Shown: one piece after another, positions 8,799 to 18,667 of the stretch
Position numbering within the stretch: the stretch's first letter is position 1
Layout: each line of letters starts with the position of its first letter
Source: Betaproteobacteria bacterium
GTDB lineage: Bacteria > Pseudomonadota > Gammaproteobacteria > Burkholderiales > Ga0077523
DNA: 64,000 nt
Assembly: GCA_016125475.1 (NCBI GenBank)
Contig: WGLR01000010.1
Coordinates: 62,001-126,000, forward strand
Direction of reading: 5' to 3'
The notes under the pieces: generated by a model
What the model was told of the DNA's origin: nothing
Seen by the model: the letters and a program-made list of their open reading frames with translations, nothing else
The model's database searches: none
Position numbers and translations under genes: made by a program

Positions 8799-11700
8799 GT
8801 GGCAGCGTTCCATTCTCCGCCTGGGCCGAACTCCTGGATCTGCTATGGAGGCAGGTCGCCGCGGACGCGTACCTGGTATCCGGAGACGGAGAACTGGCGG
8901 CGAACATTCAAGCGGCGTTGCGCGCCGGAAACAACAATCTGAGTCCGGTCGTACGGGTCGACGGTCAGGACCAAGCCAATCAGTTGCTCGGAGCGCTTCC
9001 CGGCGTGAATCCGGATACGCCGCTGCTGCCAGGGGCCTCCCGATTTCCTCGTCTGGTCGCGGAACAGTTCTTCGGCGGAAGCGGATGTACGCTTGTCGCC
9101 CAACTCCCCAACGATCCATCCGGGCTCTCCGTGACCGTCCTCCGCTCGAACATCGACCCGGGCGAGTACACCGTCGCGTTCCGGAGCAGCGAGTTTCCGG
9201 AGCAGAGCTTCGGCGGCGATCGGTCGCGGGACATCTTCGGCGCGGACCTGGAGATCCTCGAGGACGGGTTCGCGTGGGGGCAACTTGCTGCCGCGGACGG
9301 GTGGTTCGGCGAGATGCTGCAGACGGGCGGGCTGCTCGCCGACGCGACGTCGATTCACCTCACCGGCTATTCCCTGGGCGGGCACATCGCGACGGTCCTC
9401 ACCGAACTGCATCCCGAGGCAGTCGCGTCCACATGGGTTTTCAACGCATCCGGACGCGGGGCCGTTGCGTCCGGTCATTCGATCGCACAGCTGCTCGGCG
9501 CGTACGAAGCACTTCTCGACGATCCGGACGCGGAGATCCCCGGGATCACGTTCGCGCGCCCGAACGACCCGATCAGCGAGGCCCTGCACGCCGCGGCAGT
9601 GCGCGAGGCGGCGGACCCGAGTCTCGCCGCGGAGCATTCGGTCTACCTGAGTGCGCGCCATCAGTGGGCCAGGCGGGTCATCGGACCCTACGCCGACGGT
9701 GCGCTGTTCACGTCGCTGGCAGGGGGCGGCGCGATCGACCCCGTGGCCGATCAGAAGATCACTTACGTCTACGGTCTCGCGACCCACCACGACGACACGA
9801 TGGTGTCCCTCTCGGGCGTCATCCCGACGAACCGGATTCGGGTGTTCATCGAGGATCAGCCGCTCTTCGCCGGCCCGTTTCCCGCACTGTTCGCGACGGA
9901 CGACGAGGTCTTCAACCGGGACTTCATGCGAACCCACAGCATCACGCTCATCGCGGATTCCCTTGCGCTGATGACGGCGTTCCAGGCCGTGGATCCTTCG
10001 CTGTCGCAGGACCAGATCGATGCAATATTCGCGGCCGCCTCCAACCGGGTGGCGACGACGTCTCGCGACATCGGCGAAGCTGCCTACGAATATGATTCGC
10101 TGGAAAACGCACTCGACACCCTTCGCGCGGTGCTTCTGCCAAGCGGTTTGACGGAGGGCAGTGAAGAGACGCCAATCGACGCGACGGCCGGGGGCTTCGC
10201 AAATCTCGACAACCGCAACGTCTTCTACGAGCGGATCGACGAACTGAAGACCTACGTGGCCTCGCAGGCGGGTTTCGGGGCCTCGATCGTCCCGCTCGCG
10301 ACGATCGAGTGGGTGGGCGACACGGGGCCGACCGGCACCCTGACCGATTTCAACGTGGCCTACGTGATCGGGCACGCGAAGCCGCTCGCCGGGATCGTGA
10401 GCAATGCGCGGGAGGATTCACGCCTCGGCGAGGCCTACCGTGCGGCACTCGAGGGTCTGGACCCCTTCGTCGTGACGACCGCCTTGCCTCTCGCTGACAG
10501 CGCACATCTCGCGCGCGACGCGTTCTCGGACCGGTACCTGAAGGACCGTGCGACGCTTCTCGTGCAGCTGCTCGAGCGCAACATCGACAACGCGGCTTCG
10601 AGCCTGATCCGCAGTACCGTCCCGGGCATCATGCAAGACCTCGAAACGGGGTTCGTCGTGACGATCGGGCAGAGCTACCAGGACCAGCGTGGCACGGGCA
10701 CGCCGTATGTCGTGCGTTTCGGGCGCGACGACAATGCCGGCCCGGAACTGATCGACGGTGGCGCCAGCGAAGACCGTCTCTATGGTCGCGGTGGCAACGA
10801 CGTGCTGCACGGCTTCGCGCTGCGCGATCACCTCGAGGGCAACGCGGGCGACGACGAGCTCTGGGGCGGTGACGGTGCCGACACGCTTCTCGGCGGCGAT
10901 GGCAACGACGCGCTGTGGGGTGAGGCAGGTGCCGACGATCTCGACGGCGGTGGCGGCGACGACACGCTGGACGGCGGGAGCGGCAACGACACCCTGCGCG
11001 GCGGTGCAGGGGCGGACCTCCTGGCGGGCGGCGAGGGCTTCGACACCTACGTCGTCGGTCGTGGCCACGACATCCTCGCGGTCGACCCGGACGGCGGCGT
11101 GATCCGCCTCGAGGACGGACGGCTCCTCACGGGCAGTTTCGCGATTTTCGGCGACCGGCACGCGTGGACCGCCGACACCGCGATCACGGCCACACTCGTC
11201 GGCGACGACCTCGCCATTGCGCTGACGGCGGCAGACTCCGTGATCCTGCGCGGGTTCCGCAACGGCGACTTCGGCATCTCGCTCGTGAATGCGCCGGCCA
11301 GCCACGGACTCGCGACGAGCTTCGAGGGAGACCGGGTCCCGGCAGACGGCGTGGACGGTGTCCTGCTCGACCAGTGGGGGAACCCGGTACTCGGGCCCGA
11401 CCCGCTTCCCGGTGCGGAGGACATGTTCGTCGGGTCCCCGTACAACGACCAGATCCTGACCTATCTCGGGAACGATCGCGTGATCGACTACTGGGGTGGC
11501 GACGACACGGTGGATCTGGGCGACGGGGACGACGTCGCGCTCGAGGGCGAAGGAGACGACACGGTCTACGGACAGGCGGGCCGCGACGTGCTTTCCGGCG
11601 GGAATGGCGACGACCGGCTCTACGCGGGCTACTACACCACCCTGGACGCGGCCATCCGTCGAGGCATCCCCGACACGCTGCTCGGTGGGGGCGACAGCGA

Positions 11701-14700
11701 CTGGCTCGCGGGTGGTCCGGGCAACGACTGGATGTTCGGAGAGGAGGGCGACGACTTCCTCGCGGGTGGCCTGGGTGACGACACGTTCGTGGGGGGTACG
11801 GGTCGGGACCTCCTGCTCGGCGACGCGGACATCACCGGCACGCCGTGGCCCGCGGACCTCCCTCCCGACGTGTACCGCTTCTGGACCTGGTCGACTTCGG
11901 TCGATCATCCCTTCGACGTGGTGCTGGCTCATGCAGATGGCGGTCAGCACGACAACGCGGCGGCGGTGTACGCACCGGACGCGGGCAACGACGTCATGTA
12001 TGCCGGCGGGGCGGGGGATTTCGTCGCCGGCGGGGGTGGTGACGACGTCGTGTACGCGGGAGGGGGCGATGACATCGTGGCCGGCAACGACGGCGACGAC
12101 ACGCTGTTCGGAGAGGGCGGCGACGATCTGATCACGGGCGACAGCGGCGCCGCCGTGGTGGGTGCCGGCTACGTGGTGCAGTACGGGAACGACGTGCTCG
12201 ACGGCGGTGAGGGCGACGACTGGCTCCAGGGCGAGGGCGGGGACGACTGGATTCTGGGCGGTGACGGCAACGACGTGCTGCTCGGCGATGGCACTCACGT
12301 CGCGCTGGGGGAGCAGGGCGCCGACCAGCTGTTCGGCGGGACGGGGGACGACACGCTCGACGGCGGCGGCGGGGACGACTGGCTGGATGGTGGACAGGGA
12401 CGGGACACGCTGTCCGGCGGCATCGGCAACGACTCGCTGTTCGGCGGCGACGGCGACGACGTGCTCGACGGCGGTGACGGCGATGACCTGCTCGAGGGTG
12501 GCGCGGGGCGGGACGTGCTGCGCGGTGGTGCAGGTGACGACATCTACATCATCGACGGGGACGACACGATCAGCGATGACGGCGGGCGGAATGTCGTCCG
12601 GTTCGCGGGCGGCGCGAGCCGGGACCAGATCGCGATGTCCGTCGTGCAGAGCGGCGGTGCGGTCTTCGTGACGGTGTCGGACCCGAACGGGCCGCTCGTG
12701 ACGCTGTCGGCCCAGTCACTGTTTGTTACCGCGCTACCCGTCAGCGGGACGGCCGCCGCCAGCGGTCCGTCCGGGAGCGGTCCCGCGCTGCCGGCACCAT
12801 CCCTGCCGGCGGCCTCGTTCGTGTTCGAGTTCGCGGGAGACGAGCGCTGGACGAGCGGGGAGCTGTTCGGTGACCTGCTGGTCGATCCGCTGACGATCGA
12901 CGGCGACGAACTCGACGAGGTTCTCGAAGGCTACGCCGGAGACGACGTCATCCGGGGCAATGGGGGCGACGACACGCTGCATGGGCACGCCGGCAACGAT
13001 CACCTCGAGGGCGGACGCGGCGACGACATCCTTCAGGGGGGCGCCGGGGACGACTTCCTGGCCGGCGGGCCGGGCGAGGACGTGTACGTGTTCGGACCCG
13101 GAGACGGCCATGACGTCGCGCAGGTCGACTGGCGTGACATCCTGCGGGTCCAGGGAGACGTCCGGGCCGACGAACTGGAACTGCGTCGTGACGTGGACGG
13201 CGGTCTCGTGGTGAGCCTGCCGCGATCCGGAGACCGGATCCTTCTCCGGGATGTATTCGACCCGGCAGGCGTGAAGCTGCAGCGCATCGAGCTTGCGGAC
13301 GGCGGGCTGGTGTCCAGCGATGACCTCGCCGGATTGCCCGTCGCGCCGGTAGAGGGAACCCCGGGGGACGACGTCCTGGTCGGGTCTTCGCTCGCGGACG
13401 AACTCCGCGGGCGGGGCGGCGCCGATGTGCTCGACGGCGGCCAGGGTGACGACGTCCTGATCGGCGGCCCCGGCGACGACACGTACGTGCTCGCCATCGA
13501 CATGGGACGGGACGTGATCGTCGAGGAGGCCGGAGAGGGCGGCACGCTGCGCCTCACCGGCGTGCTCGCCGCAGAGGCCCTGATTCCGACGGCGGCGACG
13601 AACGCCGTGGTGCTTCGCGTGGCCGGGACACAGGGGGCGGACGAGCAGTCCGTGACCCTGGCGGGGTTCTCCGGTGAAGCCGGGCTCTGGTGGGTCGAGT
13701 CCACGGACGGACGGCGCCGGGATCTCGCCGACGTGATCGAGGCGGCCCGCACGCGTGCTGCCGAGTCTCCGGATGCGGTGCTCGCCGACGAGTACCGGTG
13801 GAGACTGCTCGCAGCCCATGCCGACGTCGCGGCGCGCGAGCGCCTGCAGCCCGATGGAGGTTCGGGGTACGTATCGGTGCCGTTCGCGACGGCAGGCGTC
13901 GAGACGAGAGTGCTCGCGTACCACGATGCGTACGACGCGCGCGGAGATCTCGTCGGTTCCGACGTCGTCGAGATCCAGCCCTGGCTCGGTCCCGAACCCG
14001 CGGTCCTCCAGCGTCGATGGCGCGAAGTCGTGTTCGAGCCGGTGTCCTCCGACGCACCCTTCATTTCGGTGGGTACGGTCGTGGAGACGCAGACCACCTG
14101 GGACGACGAGGCCGCGATGTTGCGTAACGTCGGCCAGGCGCGAAGGGGGGAAGTCACGTATCAGGGATGGCGAATCACTGGCGACGCCGAATCGCTGCCG
14201 GACGGTGCCCGCGTGTTCGAGACCTCCTACGAGATCGTGTACGAGCGCGACGTCCAGCTCACGGAGACGGAGGGCGACGGCAAGCCCCGGCACAACACGC
14301 TCGTGCTGACGAGCATCGACGAACTGGATGCCGGGGCTTCCGGGAACGTGATCGAGTTCTCGGCACGCGCGATCATCCGGGCCGGTGGCGGCGACGATGT
14401 CGTGCGCCCGGCCGCGGGGATCGTCAACTTCGCGGGATTCGGGAATGGCGCGGTCGGTGTCTGTGTGGACGGTGGTGCGGGCGACGACCTCGTCGCGGGC
14501 AGTGCCTACGACGACACGCTGCTCGGCGGAGAAGGCGTGGACCGGATCGAGGCCGGGTACGGCGCCGACGTTCTGGCCGGAGGGCCCGGTGCGGACGTCC
14601 TCGACGGTGGCGAGGGAGCGGACCGGTATTTCGTGCATGCGACCGACGACGGTGTCGACGTCGTTCTGGACGTGAGCGCCGATCTGGTCGCCACCGACGC

Positions 14701-17700
14701 ACCGCCCGAGGCCCTGCTCGATCTCTGGGTGCAGCAGACGCTCGGCGCGCCGCAGGCGCCGAGACGCGACTACACGCGGGACGATCCACTGCTTGCAATG
14801 GCGGGGCTCGTCGAACAGGACGTGCTGTACCTGCCCGATGGTGTCGGCATCGACGACGTCTCGCTGTCGTTCGGAACGGCCACGTCCGAAGAACTCGGCA
14901 TGACGGCTGATCAGGCCGCGGTCCTCACGAACGGTGAGAGCCTCTACTACGACGCGACGCACCGCTGGCAGACGCTCGATCTCGCGTGGGGTGACGACAA
15001 TGGTGTCCGCCTCTACATGGGGGACTGGACGCGGGAAGCCGGCGAGAGCGATCCCGCCGGTGACTTCGTGTTCCCGAGACACCTGCTCGGGGGTTACGGT
15101 GGCGGCGTCGAGCAGGTCGTGTTCGGCGACGGTGCCGGATGGTCCATATCGGCACTGCGACGTCGTGTACAGGACCAGATGCCCGGCCTCGTGTTCGAGC
15201 CCGGGATCGGGGAGACGGAGTTCGATCCCGCCGCATCCGGACGAACGCTGCGCGTGGCTGACAGTGTGCAGCCGTGGGACATCGACGCGACCGCGGAAGG
15301 CCGTGATCTCCGGCTCTCGCACGTCAACGGCGTGGATGTCGTGCTGCTGCGGAACTGGTTCGGCGAGCGTGCCTCGCTACCCCTTGACGCGATCGTGTTC
15401 GCGGATTCCGGCGAGTGGAATCCACAGGAGGTCGGCGCGTGGGCGCTGCGGCGCGCGTCGTCGCCGGAGGACGATCTGCTCGTCGGTCAGTGGACGAGCG
15501 GAAACCAGATTGCGGCCGGTGAAGGTGATGACGTCGTTCTCGGCGGCGAGAAGAGCGACTGGCTGGATGGGGGGGCGGGTCTCGACTGGATCGTGGGTGC
15601 GGGGGGCGACGACACGATCTTCGACACGGGGCGCGCGGCCGTGCTCGATGGGGGCGACGGACACGACGCATTGTCCTTCACCGGCGAGGCACTGATCGCG
15701 GACACCGGGGCGGGAAACGACTACGTGCGTGCCGAAGGTGCGCACGTCGTGCTGCGCATCCGTCCCGGCACCGGGGCCGACCGCCTCGCGGCCGGCGCGC
15801 GGTCGGTCACGGTCACGGTCGGACCGGACGTTTCCCTGGACGCGCTGCGGCTGGAACTGAGTGGCGAGGACGTGGTCCTGCACGTGTCCGAAACGGATTC
15901 GGTCCGCATCGCGAGAGGTGTCACCATGCCCACGGGGGCGCTGCGGCTTCAGGCGATCTCGAACCAGGTGAGGGTGTTCGACCTGACGGCGGCCGTCGCG
16001 GATCTCGTCTGGGCATCGGCCGTCACGCCGGACCTGCGCGTGGCGGAACTCGGGGCGACGCTCGGGCAGTATCTGGTCGCCGAGTGGGCCGACCGCGCGT
16101 ACGGTGGCGATCTCGCCGTCCGGGACCTCGGGGCGTTGGCGGACGGCAACGTCGGGGACATGCGAAGCGCTCTCGCCGCCATTGCGTCCGACGGCGAACC
16201 CCAGCTTCTGGCGAGACCGCTTTCCGCCAATACGCCTCCGATCGCCCGGCCGGTGGATCCCGTCACGGCACTCGAAGGCGATCCGTTCGAATGGCGATTG
16301 CCGGCCGACGTCTTCCGGGACACCGATCCCGGTGATCACATCACGATCCGCGCCGAAGACTCTCTGGGCACGAGCCTCGCCCGCTGGCTCGCCTTCGACG
16401 CTGCTGCCGGTGTCTTCCACGGTACGCCGGAGACTGCGGACGTCGGGACGAGCGTCATCCGGCTCATCGGTACGGACGACGCGGGCGAAATGGCGGAAAC
16501 GGACGTGCGGATCGACATCCTGCCCTCGCCGGGGCGCTCGATCGACGGAACGGCCGTGGCCGACAGGCTGACGGGTACGGGCGGGGCCGACCGGATTTCC
16601 GGCGGGCCGGGTGATGACGTCCTCGCGGGGGGTGACGGTGACGACACCTACGTCTACGGTGCCGGCGACGGCCGCGACGTGATCATCGATTTCCGCGGAG
16701 AGAACGTGCTGCGCCTCGGCAACGGGATCGACCGCGATCGCGTCGCCGTGCACCTCTACGGGAGTGGCGACGACACGTTCGCACGGCTGGAAATCGTGGG
16801 AGACTCGGGCGAACCGCTCGCGGGGCAGGGCGTCGACATGGTCGGCGACGACAGCGGGAATCTTCCGATCTCGGTCATCGAATTTGCCGACGGATCGTCC
16901 GTTCCGCTGGCGGATCTGCTCGCACCGCGTGCGACCTTCTCGACGTCCGACCATGCGGGCATTCAGCAGGGAACACCGGGCGACGACCGGATCAAGGCCG
17001 TCGCCGGCACACCGGCCGTGTTCGCGGGGCCCGGCAACGACAGCGTCTATGCACCGGATGCCACCCTCATCGCGTTCGGCAATGCCGGCGACGACCGGCT
17101 CGACGGTTCCGGCGCGCAGGACTACCTCTCGGGCGGAAGCGGCAACGACGTCCTGTCCGGGCATGCCGGCGACGACATCCTGCGCGGTGGCGGCGGCAGC
17201 AACGTGCTGCTCGGAGGGGACGGCGACGACTGGCTCTTTTCGGACTCGGCGGGCGATTTCGTCGCGGGTGGCCGAGGTGACGACACGATCACGCTGGGGG
17301 CTGGTCGTCACGTGGTGGCCGTGAACGTCGGGGACGGACACGACACGATCCGCGTCCGGGGGACGGGCAGTGCAGCGCTGTCCCTCGGGGCGGACCTGCT
17401 GGCGGCTCCTCTCGCCCTCTCGCGCTCCGGCGACGCGCTCGACGTGGCGGCAGGCGGTCAGGTGACGGTCACGCTCGCGGAGTGGTTTGCCCCGGTACCC
17501 GCTCGTCCCGTCGATCTCCTCCAGATCGTCACGGGCCCGGCCGGATCGGCCGACGGTTCGGTTTCACTTTACGATCTCCGTGCGCTCGTCGACGCACTGA
17601 CGCGAAACGGCAGCTTGCTCGCCGACGAGACCGTCGAGCCGACCTTCGATTCCCTGGCCGCGTCCCGCATCGAACTGTCGGACGGCGAACTGGTGGGAGG

Positions 17701-17863
17701 AGACCTGGCACTGACGTCGGCAACGACCGGCGCGGATCTCACGGGGGTGAACCTGTTGCGGGCGCTGGACGTGGTGACCAGTGATGCGTTCGGCGTCCTG
17801 CCCCAGATCCGGCATGGCGAGCCGTGGTTGCGCGGCCCCGGTCCTGCGATCGCGACGTTCTAG
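8795..17863 (+). CDS. Giant secreted protein: lipase-like domain plus RTX calcium-binding repeats (3022 aa)
   Basis: The N-terminal ~560 residues form an alpha/beta-hydrolase-like domain with the nucleophile motif GYSLGG; the serine is residue 193. From about residue 650 there are many hemolysin-type GGxGxDxLxGG nonapeptides in several blocks (about 650-750, 875-1250, 1370-1435, 1525-1570, 1860-1950, 2220-2300, 2580-2630, 2720-2840). These alternate with non-repeat beta domains. Residues ~2478-2576 (NTPPIARPVDPVTALEGDPF onward) look like a cadherin/dystroglycan-type Ig domain. No signal peptide is present. RTX proteins of this type normally leave through a type I secretion system, but no such genes are in the window. 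Likely an extracellular calcium-dependent lipase or adhesin; the substrate is unknown. Confidence 0.85.
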   Translation: MSGSVPFSAWAELLDLLWRQVAADAYLVSGDGELAANIQAALRAGNNNLSPVVRVDGQDQANQLLGALPGVNPDTPLLPGASRFPRLVAEQFFGGSGCTLVAQLPNDPSGLSVTVLRSNIDPGEYTVAFRSSEFPEQSFGGDRSRDIFGADLEILEDGFAWGQLAAADGWFGEMLQTGGLLADATSIHLTGYSLGGHIATVLTELHPEAVASTWVFNASGRGAVASGHSIAQLLGAYEALLDDPDAEIPGITFARPNDPISEALHAAAVREAADPSLAAEHSVYLSARHQWARRVIGPYADGALFTSLAGGGAIDPVADQKITYVYGLATHHDDTMVSLSGVIPTNRIRVFIEDQPLFAGPFPALFATDDEVFNRDFMRTHSITLIADSLALMTAFQAVDPSLSQDQIDAIFAAASNRVATTSRDIGEAAYEYDSLENALDTLRAVLLPSGLTEGSEETPIDATAGGFANLDNRNVFYERIDELKTYVASQAGFGASIVPLATIEWVGDTGPTGTLTDFNVAYVIGHAKPLAGIVSNAREDSRLGEAYRAALEGLDPFVVTTALPLADSAHLARDAFSDRYLKDRATLLVQLLERNIDNAASSLIRSTVPGIMQDLETGFVVTIGQSYQDQRGTGTPYVVRFGRDDNAGPELIDGGASEDRLYGRGGNDVLHGFALRDHLEGNAGDDELWGGDGADTLLGGDGNDALWGEAGADDLDGGGGDDTLDGGSGNDTLRGGAGADLLAGGEGFDTYVVGRGHDILAVDPDGGVIRLEDGRLLTGSFAIFGDRHAWTADTAITATLVGDDLAIALTAADSVILRGFRNGDFGISLVNAPASHGLATSFEGDRVPADGVDGVLLDQWGNPVLGPDPLPGAEDMFVGSPYNDQILTYLGNDRVIDYWGGDDTVDLGDGDDVALEGEGDDTVYGQAGRDVLSGGNGDDRLYAGYYTTLDAAIRRGIPDTLLGGGDSDWLAGGPGNDWMFGEEGDDFLAGGLGDDTFVGGTGRDLLLGDADITGTPWPADLPPDVYRFWTWSTSVDHPFDVVLAHADGGQHDNAAAVYAPDAGNDVMYAGGAGDFVAGGGGDDVVYAGGGDDIVAGNDGDDTLFGEGGDDLITGDSGAAVVGAGYVVQYGNDVLDGGEGDDWLQGEGGDDWILGGDGNDVLLGDGTHVALGEQGADQLFGGTGDDTLDGGGGDDWLDGGQGRDTLSGGIGNDSLFGGDGDDVLDGGDGDDLLEGGAGRDVLRGGAGDDIYIIDGDDTISDDGGRNVVRFAGGASRDQIAMSVVQSGGAVFVTVSDPNGPLVTLSAQSLFVTALPVSGTAAASGPSGSGPALPAPSLPAASFVFEFAGDERWTSGELFGDLLVDPLTIDGDELDEVLEGYAGDDVIRGNGGDDTLHGHAGNDHLEGGRGDDILQGGAGDDFLAGGPGEDVYVFGPGDGHDVAQVDWRDILRVQGDVRADELELRRDVDGGLVVSLPRSGDRILLRDVFDPAGVKLQRIELADGGLVSSDDLAGLPVAPVEGTPGDDVLVGSSLADELRGRGGADVLDGGQGDDVLIGGPGDDTYVLAIDMGRDVIVEEAGEGGTLRLTGVLAAEALIPTAATNAVVLRVAGTQGADEQSVTLAGFSGEAGLWWVESTDGRRRDLADVIEAARTRAAESPDAVLADEYRWRLLAAHADVAARERLQPDGGSGYVSVPFATAGVETRVLAYHDAYDARGDLVGSDVVEIQPWLGPEPAVLQRRWREVVFEPVSSDAPFISVGTVVETQTTWDDEAAMLRNVGQARRGEVTYQGWRITGDAESLPDGARVFETSYEIVYERDVQLTETEGDGKPRHNTLVLTSIDELDAGASGNVIEFSARAIIRAGGGDDVVRPAAGIVNFAGFGNGAVGVCVDGGAGDDLVAGSAYDDTLLGGEGVDRIEAGYGADVLAGGPGADVLDGGEGADRYFVHATDDGVDVVLDVSADLVATDAPPEALLDLWVQQTLGAPQAPRRDYTRDDPLLAMAGLVEQDVLYLPDGVGIDDVSLSFGTATSEELGMTADQAAVLTNGESLYYDATHRWQTLDLAWGDDNGVRLYMGDWTREAGESDPAGDFVFPRHLLGGYGGGVEQVVFGDGAGWSISALRRRVQDQMPGLVFEPGIGETEFDPAASGRTLRVADSVQPWDIDATAEGRDLRLSHVNGVDVVLLRNWFGERASLPLDAIVFADSGEWNPQEVGAWALRRASSPEDDLLVGQWTSGNQIAAGEGDDVVLGGEKSDWLDGGAGLDWIVGAGGDDTIFDTGRAAVLDGGDGHDALSFTGEALIADTGAGNDYVRAEGAHVVLRIRPGTGADRLAAGARSVTVTVGPDVSLDALRLELSGEDVVLHVSETDSVRIARGVTMPTGALRLQAISNQVRVFDLTAAVADLVWASAVTPDLRVAELGATLGQYLVAEWADRAYGGDLAVRDLGALADGNVGDMRSALAAIASDGEPQLLARPLSANTPPIARPVDPVTALEGDPFEWRLPADVFRDTDPGDHITIRAEDSLGTSLARWLAFDAAAGVFHGTPETADVGTSVIRLIGTDDAGEMAETDVRIDILPSPGRSIDGTAVADRLTGTGGADRISGGPGDDVLAGGDGDDTYVYGAGDGRDVIIDFRGENVLRLGNGIDRDRVAVHLYGSGDDTFARLEIVGDSGEPLAGQGVDMVGDDSGNLPISVIEFADGSSVPLADLLAPRATFSTSDHAGIQQGTPGDDRIKAVAGTPAVFAGPGNDSVYAPDATLIAFGNAGDDRLDGSGAQDYLSGGSGNDVLSGHAGDDILRGGGGSNVLLGGDGDDWLFSDSAGDFVAGGRGDDTITLGAGRHVVAVNVGDGHDTIRVRGTGSAALSLGADLLAAPLALSRSGDALDVAAGGQVTVTLAEWFAPVPARPVDLLQIVTGPAGSADGSVSLYDLRALVDALTRNGSLLADETVEPTFDSLAASRIELSDGELVGGDLALTSATTGADLTGVNLLRALDVVTSDAFGVLPQIRHGEPWLRGPGPAIATF

Positions 17864-18072
17864 CCGAACGCCTGTCCGGCCTCCTTCCCGTCGGACTGCG
17901 CCGGGTCCATCCGTAATCACGATGGCATGCCTTCGGCGTGTCACGGACGACGAAAACCGCTTTGTTCGAGACGGACTTAACTGGTAGTCTCGATTGGTGA
18001 GATGCCCTGCGGGAAAGTGAAAATAGTGAAATCCGCGAGGTGCGGGGCTGGTCAGGGTAGAGGGGGCAGAGG

Positions 18073-18330
18073 TTGAGTCGACGAGACACGATCGCGGAGC
18101 ACTACCGCGAGGACATCGATCAGTGGAAGGGGGAAAGTGGGGAGGTCGTGGTTGGGGTGAGGATCAATTCCCGCGGGGAGTCCTGCAGTTATTGCCAGGC
18201 CCTGCTCGGGGAGCACTCGCTCGAACACGCACCGGAGTTTCCGCCGCGCGAGTGCGAGGACGAATACGGCTGTTCGAGCTGGTGGGAACCCGTGTTGTCG
18301 GACGAGGTCGTGGGTTCCGGAGACGACTGA
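18073..18330 (+). CDS. Small cysteine-rich hypothetical protein (85 aa)
   Basis: Starts at TTG with a purine-rich AGGGGG site a few bases upstream. The protein has a helical, charged N-terminus followed by SCSYCQALLGEHSLEHAPEFPP, then two further cysteines (REC and YGC), and ends WEPVLSDE. The CxxC plus two distant Cys residues suggest a zinc knuckle. The layout loosely recalls C-terminal segments of phage Mu F-like head proteins, which have a CxxC, a proline-rich loop and then Cys-Trp. The function is unknown. It is isolated between the lipase-RTX gene and the minus-strand eCIS operon. Confidence 0.5.
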   Translation: MSRRDTIAEHYREDIDQWKGESGEVVVGVRINSRGESCSYCQALLGEHSLEHAPEFPPRECEDEYGCSSWWEPVLSDEVVGSGDD

Positions 18331-18423
18331 CCGGTCAGTCAGTTATGGTCGGTGTCACGGACGCCCGTCCGGGCGCCCGCATCGATCCCGAATCCCATCC
18401 CGCATGCCGTCACGAAAAGACGA

Positions 18424-18445
18424 CGGGCCGCGCTAGGGCGGCCCG
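18424..18445 (-). terminator. Rho-independent terminator candidate on the minus strand
   Basis: On the minus strand an 8-bp perfect GC stem (GGGCCGC/GCGGCCC plus a closing G-C pair) with a six-base loop is followed by GTCGTCTTTT. It lies about 220 bp past the last eCIS gene and 4 bp past the RNA candidate, so it could end either transcript. Confidence 0.55.
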
Positions 18446-18448
18446 CTT

Positions 18449-18582
18449 GCGTGACGCTGGATTCGAACCATTCATATGCTTCGTTCACGACGACATTGCG
18501 GTACTAACCGGGAGATTTGACTCCCATCCGTTCAGACGACGATTCCTTGCAATCTGACCCCATACCAAGAGACACGTCACAC
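18449..18582 (-). ncRNA. Structured RNA candidate with tRNA-like end pairing (134 nt)
   Basis: On the minus strand the 5' end GTGTGACG can pair with the 3' end CGTCACGC over 8 bp (one G-U pair). Just inside the 3' end is GGTTCGAATCC, the classic T-arm sequence, although only three of its five stem pairs form. Internal hairpins include GGGAG/CTCCC and CGGT/ACCG. A terminator hairpin follows within 4 bp. It is too long for a normal tRNA and no seven-base anticodon loop is visible. It may be a degenerate tRNA, a tRNA-derived remnant or an unrelated small RNA. Pairing was judged by eye only. Confidence 0.3.
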
Positions 18583-18667
18583 GGGTTCAATTGTAGGACG
18601 CATGACGTGCGGGTCAAGGGTTTTCTTCGGGCTGTGGCACGGCCATTCTCCACGGTGCCGGGTCTCG

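Larger units (their letters stand above)
18331..18667. other. Intergenic region between the small Cys gene and the end of the eCIS operon
   Basis: No protein gene was recognised in these 337 bp. The region holds a small GC hairpin (CGCCCG/CGGGCG around 18362-18375), a minus-strand terminator-like hairpin (18424-18445) and a structured-RNA candidate (18449-18582), each listed separately. Confidence 0.6.

Noticed and set aside
10740-12550. Tandem DNA repeat or CRISPR-like array
   Set aside because: The periodicity follows the 9-residue RTX protein repeats; the DNA units vary and there are no spacers.
12734-15322. Long minus-strand open frame (862 codons) opposite the RTX gene, with similar ones at 10418-12298 and 15377-17341
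   Set aside because: They are antisense to a strong coding frame, rich in Arg, Val and Asp with no domain, and arise from the GC-rich RTX repeat codons.
18449-18582. A true tRNA gene on the minus strand
   Set aside because: A T-arm-like sequence and acceptor-like pairing are present, but the length is 134 nt, two T-stem pairs fail, the D-arm is not convincing and no seven-base anticodon loop is seen. Kept only as an RNA candidate.
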